From Gnetum montanum (taxonomy: Eukaryota > Streptophyta > Gnetopsida > Gnetales > Gnetaceae): DNA of 28,465 nt. The notes under the pieces are model-generated. The model searched no databases. It had not been told where the DNA came from and worked only from the letters and a program-made list of their open reading frames with translations. The translations under genes were made by a program, and so were the position numbers. This document shows, piece by piece, positions 1-8,919 of this stretch (position 1 is the stretch's first letter; each line of letters begins with the position of its first letter). Location of the stretch: the NCBI GenBank assembly GCA_015680685.1, contig MNCI01005457.1, positions 10,594-39,058 on the forward strand. The letters run 5' to 3'.

Positions 1-93
1 CCAAGTCGTACTCATGCCACGTTACTAGGAAAGCAATAAATAACATTAATTAAACCTATCCATGTACTACAAGGTTTATCCACAAATCTCATC

Positions 94-99
94 TTTATT
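94..99 (-). promoter_or_regulatory. Polyadenylation signal AATAAA in the LTR
   Basis: AATAAA reads on the minus strand, about 170 bp downstream of the TATA box. The same signal occupies the matching place (22976-22981) in the right-hand LTR, and this conservation between copies supports a real R-region signal. Confidence 0.5.
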
Positions 100-266
100 G
101 CCGTAAATAACTTGCGTTCAGGTACAAAGCTGCTTGAATAAAGAACCGTTCACTTGGGGGACTCCTACTGCGGGCACATGAAAAATATTCTATCTCTAGG
201 GTGATCAATCCTCCAGAGCTTTGCTACTTCTAGCCTAGGATGAGAAATGAGGGGAGTGCCGCCTCT

Positions 267-274
267 TATTTATA
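267..274 (-). promoter_or_regulatory. LTR TATA box (TATAAATA)
   Basis: TATAAATA on the minus strand, conserved in sequence context (AAATCTATAAATAAGAG) with the right-hand LTR. It lies immediately downstream of the GATATCGC palindrome cluster, the usual U3 layout of enhancer-like repeats followed by a TATA box. Function is inferred. Confidence 0.65.
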
Positions 275-290
275 GATTTGGCGGCGGACT

Positions 291-372
291 GCGATATCGC
301 GTACGCGATATCACAGGGGATGCGATATCGTGGCGGCCACGATATCGCGTACGTGATATCGCAGCTTGTGCA
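291..372 (-). repeat. U3 palindrome cluster built on GATATCGC
   Basis: Positions 293-312 form a perfect 20-bp palindrome (two GATATCGC arms meeting at GTAC). Positions 323-347 form a second inverted repeat (CGATATCGTGG arms around CGG), and 341-361 a third, imperfect one. CpG content is high here while the surroundings are AT-rich. A homologous but longer cluster sits in the right-hand LTR. Confidence 0.85.
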
Positions 373-387
373 TATCGCATCTCATCA

Positions 388-400
388 TACCCCCATGACT
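388..400 (-). other. Polypurine tract adjoining the 3' LTR
   Basis: On the minus strand the sequence reads AGTCATGGGGGTA directly before the TGATGAG end of the LTR. A G-rich purine run abutting the 3' LTR is the expected plus-strand DNA primer site in LTR retrotransposons. It fixes the orientation of the left element. The tract is short, so the exact borders are uncertain. Confidence 0.55.
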
Positions 401-1550
401 GAATGAAAACTCGTCCTCGAGTTCCTTACAATGATATCGTGTCTCATCAACTTCATCAATGAGGGCCTGAATAAGCTGAAAGGCTTGGTCTAGACCCGAG
501 GGTGTTATGGAAGGTTGAATGAGTTGGATTGTCGATGGTAATGTCAGAGTAGCCATTATTGGTGGTGTTGTTGGTGTAGTTACCAATCCCATTGGAGATG
601 CTGTCAAAGCAGCTCCCATTGGTGGCACCATCTGAGTAGCCCACAACCCTATGGGTGGTGTTTCCAGAGTGACTACCATTCGTGATGCTATGGGAATGGG
701 TACCTGTCCTATTGCTGGAGTAGCCCACAGCCTCATAGTTGGTTGCACCATATGTGAAGCTTGATATGTTTGGGACTGGATATGTTGTTGTATCTGAGAC
801 AACTAGACAGTAAGAAAGGATGTTCCTACCCACAATGTAGTTGAGGTTGGAGCTACTGCTAGTGGAATTGGCGTAGAGGTAACGAAAATAGGGCCCATTG
901 GTGGTTGTGATGTAGACATAGTATGCACGTATGGTAACGTAGGCATTACAGGCATTGGTTGCGAAAACTGGATGGACTATGAAGGAATACTAAAGGGAAA
1001 GGAGGCCAAAGGCCCTACATGTTGTTGTGTTGATAACATTTGATGGATACCTACCACCAAGGAAGGTTTGGGCTGTGAGAGCATTGTAGCTATTGCCAAA
1101 GAGGTGGAGGACTATAATTGGTATGGAAGGAACACCAAAGTGGACTGTGAGGCTATGGCATAGAATGGGCCACTACCTTTGGAATGGGACTCAAATTCCT
1201 CTTGCCCATCGTGAAGGGGTTTCTCATAGTGAGATGTTGATTCAATATCCACTAAAACATTTCAGTAAGTGGTATGATGGAATTAGGAGTAGGAAGGAAC
1301 TCCCTTCCATTTTGATGAATAATTTCAAAGTTGCACTTTTCTTCAAATTCCTGGCCACTTGGATCTTTGCACATAAGAGGTTATATTGCTCCTCATCACG
1401 TGCCGTGCATTTAGGAAATTGATGTTGCAGTCGAAGAGACTGTCGTTGTGGGTACACTGGGCTAAGTGGTCGCTCAAGAGCCTTCACATGTTGCAAGGGG
1501 TGAGCTATCTCCAAGCTCAAGGTGGCAGCTAAGGTGCTAGGTGGGTTCAT
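388..1550 (-). pseudogene. Broken Pro/Gln/Met-rich ORF ending at the polypurine tract
   Basis: A reading frame starts at an ATG at 1550 (MNPPSTLAATLSLEIAHPL) and stays open to about 1242. After a frameshift near 1270 a second frame runs to the LTR with only about three stops, including a Met at 1084 followed by SQPKPSLVVG. The product would be about 390-420 residues. The C-terminal half is rich in Pro, Met, Thr and Gln with recurring WATP, PPMG and PIGLWAT words, and ends in an acidic ELEDEFSFSHGG segment over the polypurine tract, a placement typical of the last codons of plant retroelement ORFs. I recognise no catalytic motif or family. It could be the 3' coding region of the Athila-like element or a small ORF of a non-autonomous derivative. 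The frame runs on into the LTR to 311. Confidence 0.5.
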
Positions 1551-2040
1551 CTCTACTGTATCAAAAAGGATGTAAGAAATAAGGAAACTTGTGAGAAATG
1601 GTAGGATATAGTAAATTTTATGTTTAAACGCTTAAATAGGTAAGCTGCACCAAAAATAGGCCAAAAATAGCAAAGTCTGAAAATGATGAAAAAATAGTAA
1701 CTTGTGTTGTTACACTCGCTACGCTAGGTAGGACTGTCATGCTGAAAAGCTTGTTATGCTACACATGTTATGCTATATGTGTCACGCTACACGGAACATA
1801 GAGGGCTTAATGTAGTACATAGTTTTGGGTTTTTTGTCCTGCAGGGTTCTAGGGGAACCATTAACTAAAACCCAAATGTGCCAACCGAAACGTGAACAAC
1901 CCCTACACTGGCCTATGATCTAGCTACTATCGTAGCAGATCCATAGGGGTCTTACATTTACACTAGCCTGTTGCTAGCGATAGAGGTATTGAAGGCACAC
2001 AAGACTACCTATGGCACATAGAAGGAACACATAGGATCAA

Positions 2041-2058
2041 GCCCTCCTTCTAGCGCCA
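2041..2058 (-). other. Candidate tRNA primer-binding site (TGGCGCTAGAAGGAGGGC)
   Basis: Read on the minus strand, a T-run is followed by an 18-nt TGGCGC-initial sequence, the form of a plant LTR-retroelement primer-binding site (TGG pairs with the tRNA CCA end). As I recall, this CGCTAGAAGG type is common in Tat-type plant elements; it differs from the site of the right-hand Athila-like element. It lies about 660 bp downstream of the TATA box at 2716-2723. A clean CA end of the LTR next to it is not visible. Confidence 0.5.
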
Positions 2059-2715
2059 AAAAATATAGCATTTGAAAATGTTGGTGGCTGGAACACCAAG
2101 AAGTTGATAGGTGCATAGTCTAACCCCGAATCTGTGGGAGGGTTGTGCTGAGGAAAATAGAAACGAGGCACCCTGAATGGTCTAGTCAATCAGTTAGCAA
2201 CTTACATGGTGTCCAATAACCATTTTCAAGTAATGATTTTAGAGCATCACACGTAGGAGTTGGAATAAGAAGGAACACAACATGCATAATAGTGAGAGAA
2301 TATCAACGTGTGTGTGTCATGACAATAGAAGTTTAAAATGTGCTATAGAAAAATAAAATGAGAGTGCAAGTGAGGAAATGCACTACCCCAAGATTGGGGG
2401 ATGTGACTTTTAATCAAATGATGTGTACAACTAGTAGGTAGTGTCAAACAAGCACAGCTAGGTAGTAAGGTAACATGGTCACAGTTCTTGGGTTGTTGTG
2501 GATGTACTGCTGATAGGAAGGAGCTGAAGCTTGTTGGGTTGGCAGTTGTTACACTGTGTGGGTGTGAGGTGCAGGTGTCATGTTCGAGTGTAGGAGCGAG
2601 GCAGACATTAGAAATGCTCTTAATACTTAGATTTGCTGCTCATCAACCTTCTGCTTGCCAATCTTTTGCCAAAGCCAACTATAGAAGCCAACCCTTAGAA
2701 TGTCAATTACTAGGG

Positions 2716-2723
2716 TATTTATA
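2716..2723 (-). promoter_or_regulatory. TATA box of the array-A LTR
   Basis: TATAAATA on the minus strand in the context GCTCTATAAATACCC. It resembles the TATA contexts at 267 and 22811 and is positioned just downstream of array A in the direction of transcription. Inferred promoter. Confidence 0.45.
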
Positions 2724-2759
2724 GAGCTAGGGTTGGAGGGGAGACATGGTTTGGACACC

Positions 2760-4040
2760 ACATGTCTTGGGTCCCATGTAGCACAATCGTGAATGTGTCA
2801 CATTGATGTGCTACGCTCAAAGTGTTACACCCAATGGTGTTACGCTCTACAAGACAAGAACATGGACTGAAAATCTATCAAATGTGACCATATTTCCCAA
2901 ACCACATGTGCCAAAGTCTAAGAAACTATCATGTACTTACAAAAAATTCCTAGAACACATGCAAATTGGAGCTTACACTCCGGGACTACATATTCCTTGC
3001 TCTTCCAAGTAGGGTCAAGCGTAGGGACAACCTTTAGGATCAACAAGGAATACAACAACAAAGCAAACCACTAATCTTGACCATCGAAGAGATATCAAAG
3101 CCAAAATGAGGGTTGATGCTAAGTTCTAGGGGCTTTTGACAGCATTCAGAGGCCTTTTCCAAGTGTTATGTTGTCTATGCTACCCAACGTAACAAAGTTT
3201 GGCGTGAGCACTTAGAAAAATTCTATGGTCCTGTCCTACTATGCTATCTACACTACACAGCGTAGCAGAGCGTAGCATCCATTTTGAAAGAATTTTTCCC
3301 AAAATTCAAAACACCACTCTAGAATTCAACAAGGCATGCATTTTTCAAAGACCAACACATGCATCTTCCATGTTAAAAGAGCCTAATAACTCCTTGTTTT
3401 ACACTTGAAACATTTTTTATCCTAATAATTTTCCAAGTGTTATGTTGTCTACGCTATGCAGCGTACCACAGCATAACACCCAATTTTGGATTACTTTTGA
3501 TAAAACTTGTAGTGTTTTTCTAGGGGATGTTGATCACACTCCAAGGATGAAGCAAGACAAGAATCCTTGGAGGTCAAAGAATTGCCAAATGTACCTTCCA
3601 CGTTCGGTCCAGCACTTAGGAAACTTTTGGTCCTACATGGCATGCTATGTTGTCTAAGCTATGCAGCGTAACGGAGCATAGTAGGTCCAAAGATAGAAAA
3701 TTTTCCAAACTATTTAGTCCATCCTGAGCATTTTTAACACTACCTAGCCTAGCACTTGGGTGAACCGGCAACTAGGATGTGTCAAGCTGGGCAAGCTAGA
3801 GAGCATAGCAAGGTTGACGGCCTAGAAGATAGAAAATTTTTTATACTATTCAGTCCATCCTCAGTGCCCTTTTGTGCAAATTGGCCTTGGAAATGAGTGC
3901 TACACTGACGTGCCAAGGAGCATAGCAGATAGACTTAGAAAAAACATTGTAGATGTTAGGACTTTCAGGGTGCCATGCTATCTACGCGGCACAGTGTGAC
4001 ATCAAGCTTAGAGAAATTTTGCCCAAGTTTCAATGCTCTG
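2760..4040. repeat. Array A: hairpin-cored degenerate repeats, about 200-bp spacing
   Basis: A word pair TACGCT / AGCGTA recurs with inverted symmetry. The best copy, 3439-3477, has arms starting GTTATG and ending CATAAC around an ATGC loop; 3643-3681 is a second good hairpin. Other copies are near 2808, 3166, 3241, 3790, 3900 and 3974. Flanking text also repeats: an AGCACTTAG...TATGGTCCT-like phrase occurs near 3207 and 3611 (two units of about 202 bp), and AGATAGAAAATTTT at 3691 and 3827. Related words also occur at 1705-1800, on the other side of the primer-binding site. Confidence 0.65.
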
Positions 4041-4199
4041 ATGCTAAGTCACGAGAGCCCAAAATTAGTGGTGTTTCAAAACTATTATAGGTTGGTTCAT
4101 CAAGTTCATAATCTAACTAATTTTTTACATGAATTTATCTTTATTGGCCACCTTGATTGTCTTATTGTCAACATGGACCCATTTCATAGTGTTCTATTG

Positions 4200-5750
4200 A
4201 ATAGCCACCTCCTCAACATGCTTTCTTGAGGTGATGGCATCATGGAGGCTAAGTAGTCTAGGATAGACCAATTTTCCCCTGATGTAATCATTGACAATAC
4301 TTTCAAATAAGTCTAGTAATTTTTCATCAAGTAAATGATGCATAAGCTCCATGATAGCTTATGTCCATCTTGAGATGAATTTAGAGATAGACTCATTGTG
4401 AGCTTTTTTGATGTTCAAAATCTTTTGTAGAGTATCACCCTTGATAATTTTGTACTTGAACATTTCTACAAAGGTGGTAAAAAATTTCTTAATTATGTGA
4501 TTGAACCATGGGGAAGAGACTAATACCATTCGAAGGATTTCCCTATCAAAGAATTAGAAAAACTACATAGTATGGGGATAGCCAGCCAAAAGCATACATT
4601 ATTATGAAAAGATATGACATGATTCTTCAGGTCCAATTCCCCATTGTACTAACTAAACTTAAGTAAGGAAACTTCCTTAGGAACTTTTACTAGTATAATC
4701 AAGGAATCTTTGGATTCTAAAAGAAGGTTAAACAATGACATAGTAGGACTACCTCCATGTAAGGCTATGGCTTTTCTAGTTTAGCTCTTATTCACTTGTA
4801 GTCTTGTAGAGAGGTTTTGTAATAATAACACTAGCTCCTAAGGAACTCCAAGGAAGGATGGAATGGCTATGGTGATAGAAGGAACTAGGATGTAAATAAG
4901 TGTTATAGGCTAAACATTAGGAACAACAATGGGAGAAAACAATAAATGGGCTATATAGTATTAGGGAGAAAGTTGAAATGACATAGACAGTTGGGACTAT
5001 TACACTAGAGCTTCATGTAATAAAGATTGGGATGGATTAAGAGGTGGGTTGATACCTTGCAACAATGTTGATATAGTGGGATTGACCATAGTTATATTAG
5101 GGAATAGACTATGTGAATGTGGTAAAGTGATAGTAAGGGAAATAATGGCAAGAGGATTAGTGGTAACAATTTTTATAAATACAAAATTCTAAGGCATGGA
5201 GATAGCAAAAGAGCTGGTAGAACTAGCAAGATTAACATGCTAAATAACTAGTCTCTCTAGCATGAAGGGGGATACATGAAATGGATCAAGAGAAAGAGAA
5301 ACATGATGTTGTTTTCTTTCATTCTCATTATGGATGTTAACTCCACCACTTCCTTCATTGTGTTGATTAACAAACTAGTAATTTCTTCTTGTAATGTTTG
5401 GGTGGCCTACTTGAAGATCTAGTGTTGCTTTCCTCGTTAAATTTTGATGCTTGTCAACACCTATAGCTCATCTTTGATGGCTAGGTATTCAACCAATGTC
5501 ACTTTCTCATCCATGTACATCTTAATGGCATTATTTGGATTAGGAAGGAAGGCTTCTAACCCATGTTTAGCTTCCTATGTAACCATCTATCTTAGTTTAT
5601 TTTTAGTCATTGGAAAACTTAATTTCCTCTTTGCTCATGTCACCCTATAGTCCTACCATGATATGGATGTCAATAATATTTAGTTCTCCAAATTTTTATC
5701 AATTTTCAAAATTGAGATAAATGAGAGGAGTCATATCTATGCCTAGGCAT
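4200..5750 (-). pseudogene. gag: Broken gag of a Ty3/gypsy element (retrotrans_gag domain)
   Basis: Gag forms the nucleocapsid-like particle of the element. An ATG at 5750 opens a stop-rich N-terminal part (MPRHRYDSSHLSQF). The core domain is clear between about 4700 and 4200: a DLKNHVISFHNNVCFW segment, then SLIGKSFEWY in one frame; after a frameshift, FNHIIKKFFTTFVEMFKY, then HNESISKFISRW and a closing LHDAITSRKHVEEVAI, with a single stop in the last 117 codons. This order (helical DP-H-F segment, SL-G-A-WY, F-F, ES-F-RW) is that of plant gag proteins, closest in my reading to the Tat type. No zinc knuckle or pol follows on this strand; repeat array A begins instead, so the element is truncated or interrupted. 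The primer-binding-like site at 5912-5930 fits as its upstream start. Confidence 0.7.
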
Positions 5751-5911
5751 TATTTCAAAGAAAATCTCTTCACACACTGAAATAAAAGAGATTAACTACA
5801 AATAAGAAATAAAAGTAAGTAAATCAATACATACATGAAAATCTTCCTAAGTACTAGAAAGAGCCATATAAGCTTGCTAGGAAAAAGTTCCTTGATACTA
5901 CAAATCTATTT

Positions 5912-5930
5912 GGCACTAATTCTAGTACCA
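5912..5930 (-). other. Candidate decayed primer-binding site
   Basis: On the minus strand a T-run leads into TGGTACTAGAATTAGTGCC. It aligns with the site at 2041-2058 (TTTTTGG then CGCTAGAA), with the CG replaced by TA as expected after decay of a methylated CpG on both strands. It lies 160 bp before the gag ATG at 5750. The second half matches poorly, so this is tentative. Confidence 0.35.
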
Positions 5931-6830
5931 AAAACACTCTTGAAAAAATTTTCATTACACTTTCATAAAGACATCCATCAACTAGGTGTGTTAATCCCTA
6001 GATGCAACCATAAATGGTCTTCATTGTGTCAACAATAATGATGTGACAAGGCATAAATGTTTAATCAAATGTGGACTTAACCCTACCAAACATAAACTAG
6101 GGATGATAGAAGGTTGGTAGAAATTTTTTGAAGTAAATATGATGAAAAATAGATAAGTATAAAAATTCTAGGATTTTAATGAATTATAAAAAATTAAAAA
6201 GTATCAAAGCATGGAATCATGTTAGAAAGATAGAATAATTTTAAGTGTAAAATGTGATTAAATGTGCCTAAAATAATTTATATTAAATACCATGATATGA
6301 GGGAAGGATTTAGGTTTCCTACAAAGGAATAGAAATGATATATTAATGATTCAATAACATTTGGCTTCTATGAGGGATAAAACTACAAATGTTAAGTAAA
6401 ATGTATGTGTGAAAAAATTGATAATAGAAACCCAATTTAAGAGAAAAATTTAGGTTTGATGAGTGATTTAAAACCTCTAGTGGAAAAGTGAATAGATGGT
6501 ATAGCATCAGGAGTAATCAAGTGTGGATTTTGGGTCAAAACATTGTTGTTTTAACCAAGTGTTCCACCATTGACATTGGAACAAAAAAAATTCTAACTCT
6601 GTAGGATGTTCCAAAAGTAGAAACATTTAAAGTACTAACTACTAATGCTAGAGAGTTTCAATTGACTAGATGGCATGTCATTTTTGATGGTGATGCTCAA
6701 AAAGAGATGTAGGTGGTTGTAGAGCTCATGGATGATGTTGGAAGGTCTAGTATACACATTCTTGATCTCTCAAAATCTAAAAAAGTACTTAATATCTCAA
6801 AAACTTGACCTTGAATTTGTAATTTAAATC

Positions 6831-6840
6831 CCTTTTTATA
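6831..6840 (-). promoter_or_regulatory. Possible LTR TATA box (TATAAAAAGG)
   Basis: GGCCTATAAAAAGGG reads on the minus strand about 900 bp upstream of the candidate primer-binding site at 5930. The context resembles other LTR TATA boxes here (a C-TATAAA core). Function is inferred from position only. Confidence 0.35.
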
Positions 6841-7559
6841 GGCCTATAGTTGTGTTGTCGCAAGGGAACGACCCTACCATAAGGAATAGATTATTATGAT
6901 TGCTCATTTTAGGTGGCTACTAGTCTCCGGTACCACCAAGGCACAGTTGCCTCCAATTAACTTTTGCTAGTATAATTAATCTAATTATGACTAAATATTT
7001 TTTAGAAATGGAAAGTCTTCCTAATAATGTGTTATTTTTTATATAGTTAATGATTATCCCCTATAGTTATTTATTAGCATAATTAAATAAAATTGAATAG
7101 CTTCTCTATAAATCTAGCCTTAAGCCTTTCATAACTAATATAATGGATGAGCATTTTTATAGAAGTTATCAATCTTTAATTTTGAGTAACCCATTAGCTA
7201 ATTTCCTAATGCTAGATCACAAAAGTTTTGCTAAACATAGCAAGAGACTAAGGAAATAAAATTATTCATAAAGCTCATAATTTAACAAAGATGACATTAC
7301 TGCTTAGACTAATTTAAAATGGACACTTATAAAAGCTATCTTATTCAACAAGAATAACATAAATAAACTAAACATCAACTCATAGAGAAAATAACAAATT
7401 GCAAAACCAACATTTCATCCAAACATAGCTATGTAATAACTATGCTACACATATAAGAAAACGCTATTTAATATAATTGCTAACTAAAAAATAAAACTAC
7501 AAGACATAGACAACACCTACTTAAAATGCCATTAGGAAAAAGTCTTTTATAAGTTTTTC

Positions 7560-8620
7560 TTTCCTCAAATTCCTTCCTAGAAGCCACTTCTAAAGAACAA
7601 GTCACCTAGACTAGGTTCCTTATCACAAATCTACTCTAGGCTTCATATAGCAACCTATGGCAGTTACAACAATTTCTAAAATTAAGACCCTAACTACCTC
7701 ACATTTTCCTCATATAATTATAAATTCTTAGATAATCATTCAGTCTCTTGATAAATTCTCCTCATTCTCTAAATTTTAAGCCCTTCAATTAATAGCTATT
7801 GAGATGTCCTTCTATTATTGAAAAGAGCCTTAATAGCCTAATTCATTATATTTGGTTTAGTGTCAGTAAGCCTCTTTAAGGCTTCTTTAACACTTTTTTC
7901 TTCAAAATCTAATTCAGTTAAGGAATCAATTTTTTTTAAAATCAACATTCACACTAGCATAAATTTGTTCCAATTCTAACTCCTTCTTGGTAGTTTCATT
8001 CATGATCCCAATAACTATCATCATCATCATATCAAAATAACCCTATGTGTCCATTTACATAAATACAGCTCATTTTTCTCAAATCCTAGTAATTTCATCC
8101 TTCATTTCTTGTACCCATTTCTTATTATAGTTCATTTCAGTAATTATATCTTTGAATCATGGTAGGACAAGGTAATAATCTTAAGCTTTTCCTTTCTTGG
8201 CCTATTCCAATTATGAGCCTATGATGGCTAATCTTTCCTCTAATTTTATAGTAGTATGTTCTTTGTTTTCAAGAAAAGGTCTCTTAATGGTAATCATTGC
8301 CTTAATCTATTCATTCTCTTCTCTTAAGTCTTTCATTTCTTCCTACAACACAAAGCCCTATTTTCTCTACTAATTCATAGTCCTTATCAAAGCTAAATAT
8401 GTCACTTTCTCCTACTTCTAATTCCAACTACACAACATTAATCCATTTCCAGAGCTAATAAATCTTCTACAAATAATATGAGAAAATGTAGGTTTCATCA
8501 TCTTGGAATTTTTGGGGTGCTTCTTCTATCTCCTTGTGAAATTGTAGAGAAAAATATGAGAGGCTTCAAAGATGGTTTTCTTTGCTTTCATAATGGCTCT
8601 ACTTCAATTCTCACCTCTAA
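7560..8620 (-). pseudogene. Unrecognised broken coding remnant, charged and coiled-coil-like
   Basis: On the minus strand, long stretches read as Lys/Glu-rich helical protein with scattered stops and a few frameshifts. In order they are EEAPQKFQDDETYIFSYYL; ELEVGESDIFSFDKDYELVE; EEMKDLREENE; TTIKLEERLAIIGS; DIITEMNYNKKWVQEMKDEI; then MNETTKKELELEQIYASVNV and, after a frameshift, IDSLTELDFEEKSVKEALKR. The opposite strand lacks comparable coherence. I do not recognise the family. A coiled-coil accessory ORF of a Tat-type element is one possibility, a captured host gene fragment another. It lies between array B and the TATA-bearing region upstream of gag, all on the same strand. Confidence 0.4.
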
Positions 8621-8919
8621 TTGTCAATGGCTCTATCACTTAAAATCTCTCATGAACTTACTTATTAATCCCCAAATCTTTGTCTTTTAATTCACTCACT
8701 TTAGGACAAGTTGTTCAAACCTATTTTTAACACATGTCGCCGGCTTTGATTTCATCAAGCTACTTCATTAAAAGCTTAAGAGTCTTAGCATCTCAACCTA
8801 TTCTTATTAATGTACCTTCTATTTTCATATAGTCTTTTCTTAGTGTTAATGTTAGGTTATAGAACTTTTTTTTAACTTTCTTGAAGAGCTAAGTTTTAGT
8901 TCCATGAACTATTTTATAA

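Larger units (their letters stand above)
1..387 (-). mobile_element. Partial 3' LTR of an Athila-like Ty3/gypsy element, minus strand
   Basis: This stretch is the reverse complement of the first half of the LTR at 22663-23560. Shared landmarks in the same order are the TGATGAG start (381-387 read on minus), GATATCGC palindromes, TATAAATA, the text CTCCCCTCATTTCTCAT, GCTGCTTGAATAA in complement, an AATAAA signal and GGCATGAGTACGACTTG at the window edge. By comparison with the full LTR roughly 470 bp are missing to the left of position 1. A purine tract lies just before the TG end on the minus strand, so this is the downstream (3') LTR and the element body extends to the right. It retains about 70 bp between the TATA region and GCTGCTTGAATAA that the right-hand LTR lacks. 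Confidence 0.85.
2070..4050 (-). mobile_element. Probable degenerate LTR with array A in its U3
   Basis: On the minus strand the order is: hairpin-cored repeats (4.05-2.76 kb), TATA box (2716-2723), about 650 bp without coding potential, then a primer-binding-site-like sequence (2041-2058). This is the U3-R-U5-PBS order of an LTR. Neither terminal TG nor CA can be fixed, and no partner LTR is visible in the window. The right border is set only by the end of the gag remnant near 4.1 kb, so the LTR may have inserted downstream of that gag or been joined to it by deletion. The call rests on the order of signals, not on a matched pair. Confidence 0.4.
5751..7560. other. AT-rich non-coding stretch, possible decayed LTR of the gag element
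   Basis: No convincing gene is visible. On the minus strand a TATA box (6831-6840) and a decayed primer-binding-site-like sequence (5912-5930) precede the gag, so part of this region is probably the R-U5 section of its 5' LTR. A GC-richer block at about 6850-6960 lies upstream of that TATA box. The remainder, to 7560, is featureless AT-rich sequence. Confidence 0.35.

Noticed and set aside
2488-3657. Small plus-strand frames (78, 69 and 71 codons) in the array A region
   Set aside because: They run through repeats and LTR-like sequence on the strand opposite to the signals, without conserved motifs.
3439-3681. MicroRNA precursor in the array A hairpins
   Set aside because: The stems are short (about 17 bp with bulges) and repeated. 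Nothing distinguishes them from other repeat hairpins without small-RNA data.
6463-6805. Plus-strand stretch of about 110 codons with two stops (VWILGQNIVVLTKC..., LTRWHVIFDGDAQKEM)
   Set aside because: Somewhat more open than expected, but no recognisable family and it opposes the LTR-like signals on the other strand. It is not strong enough to call.
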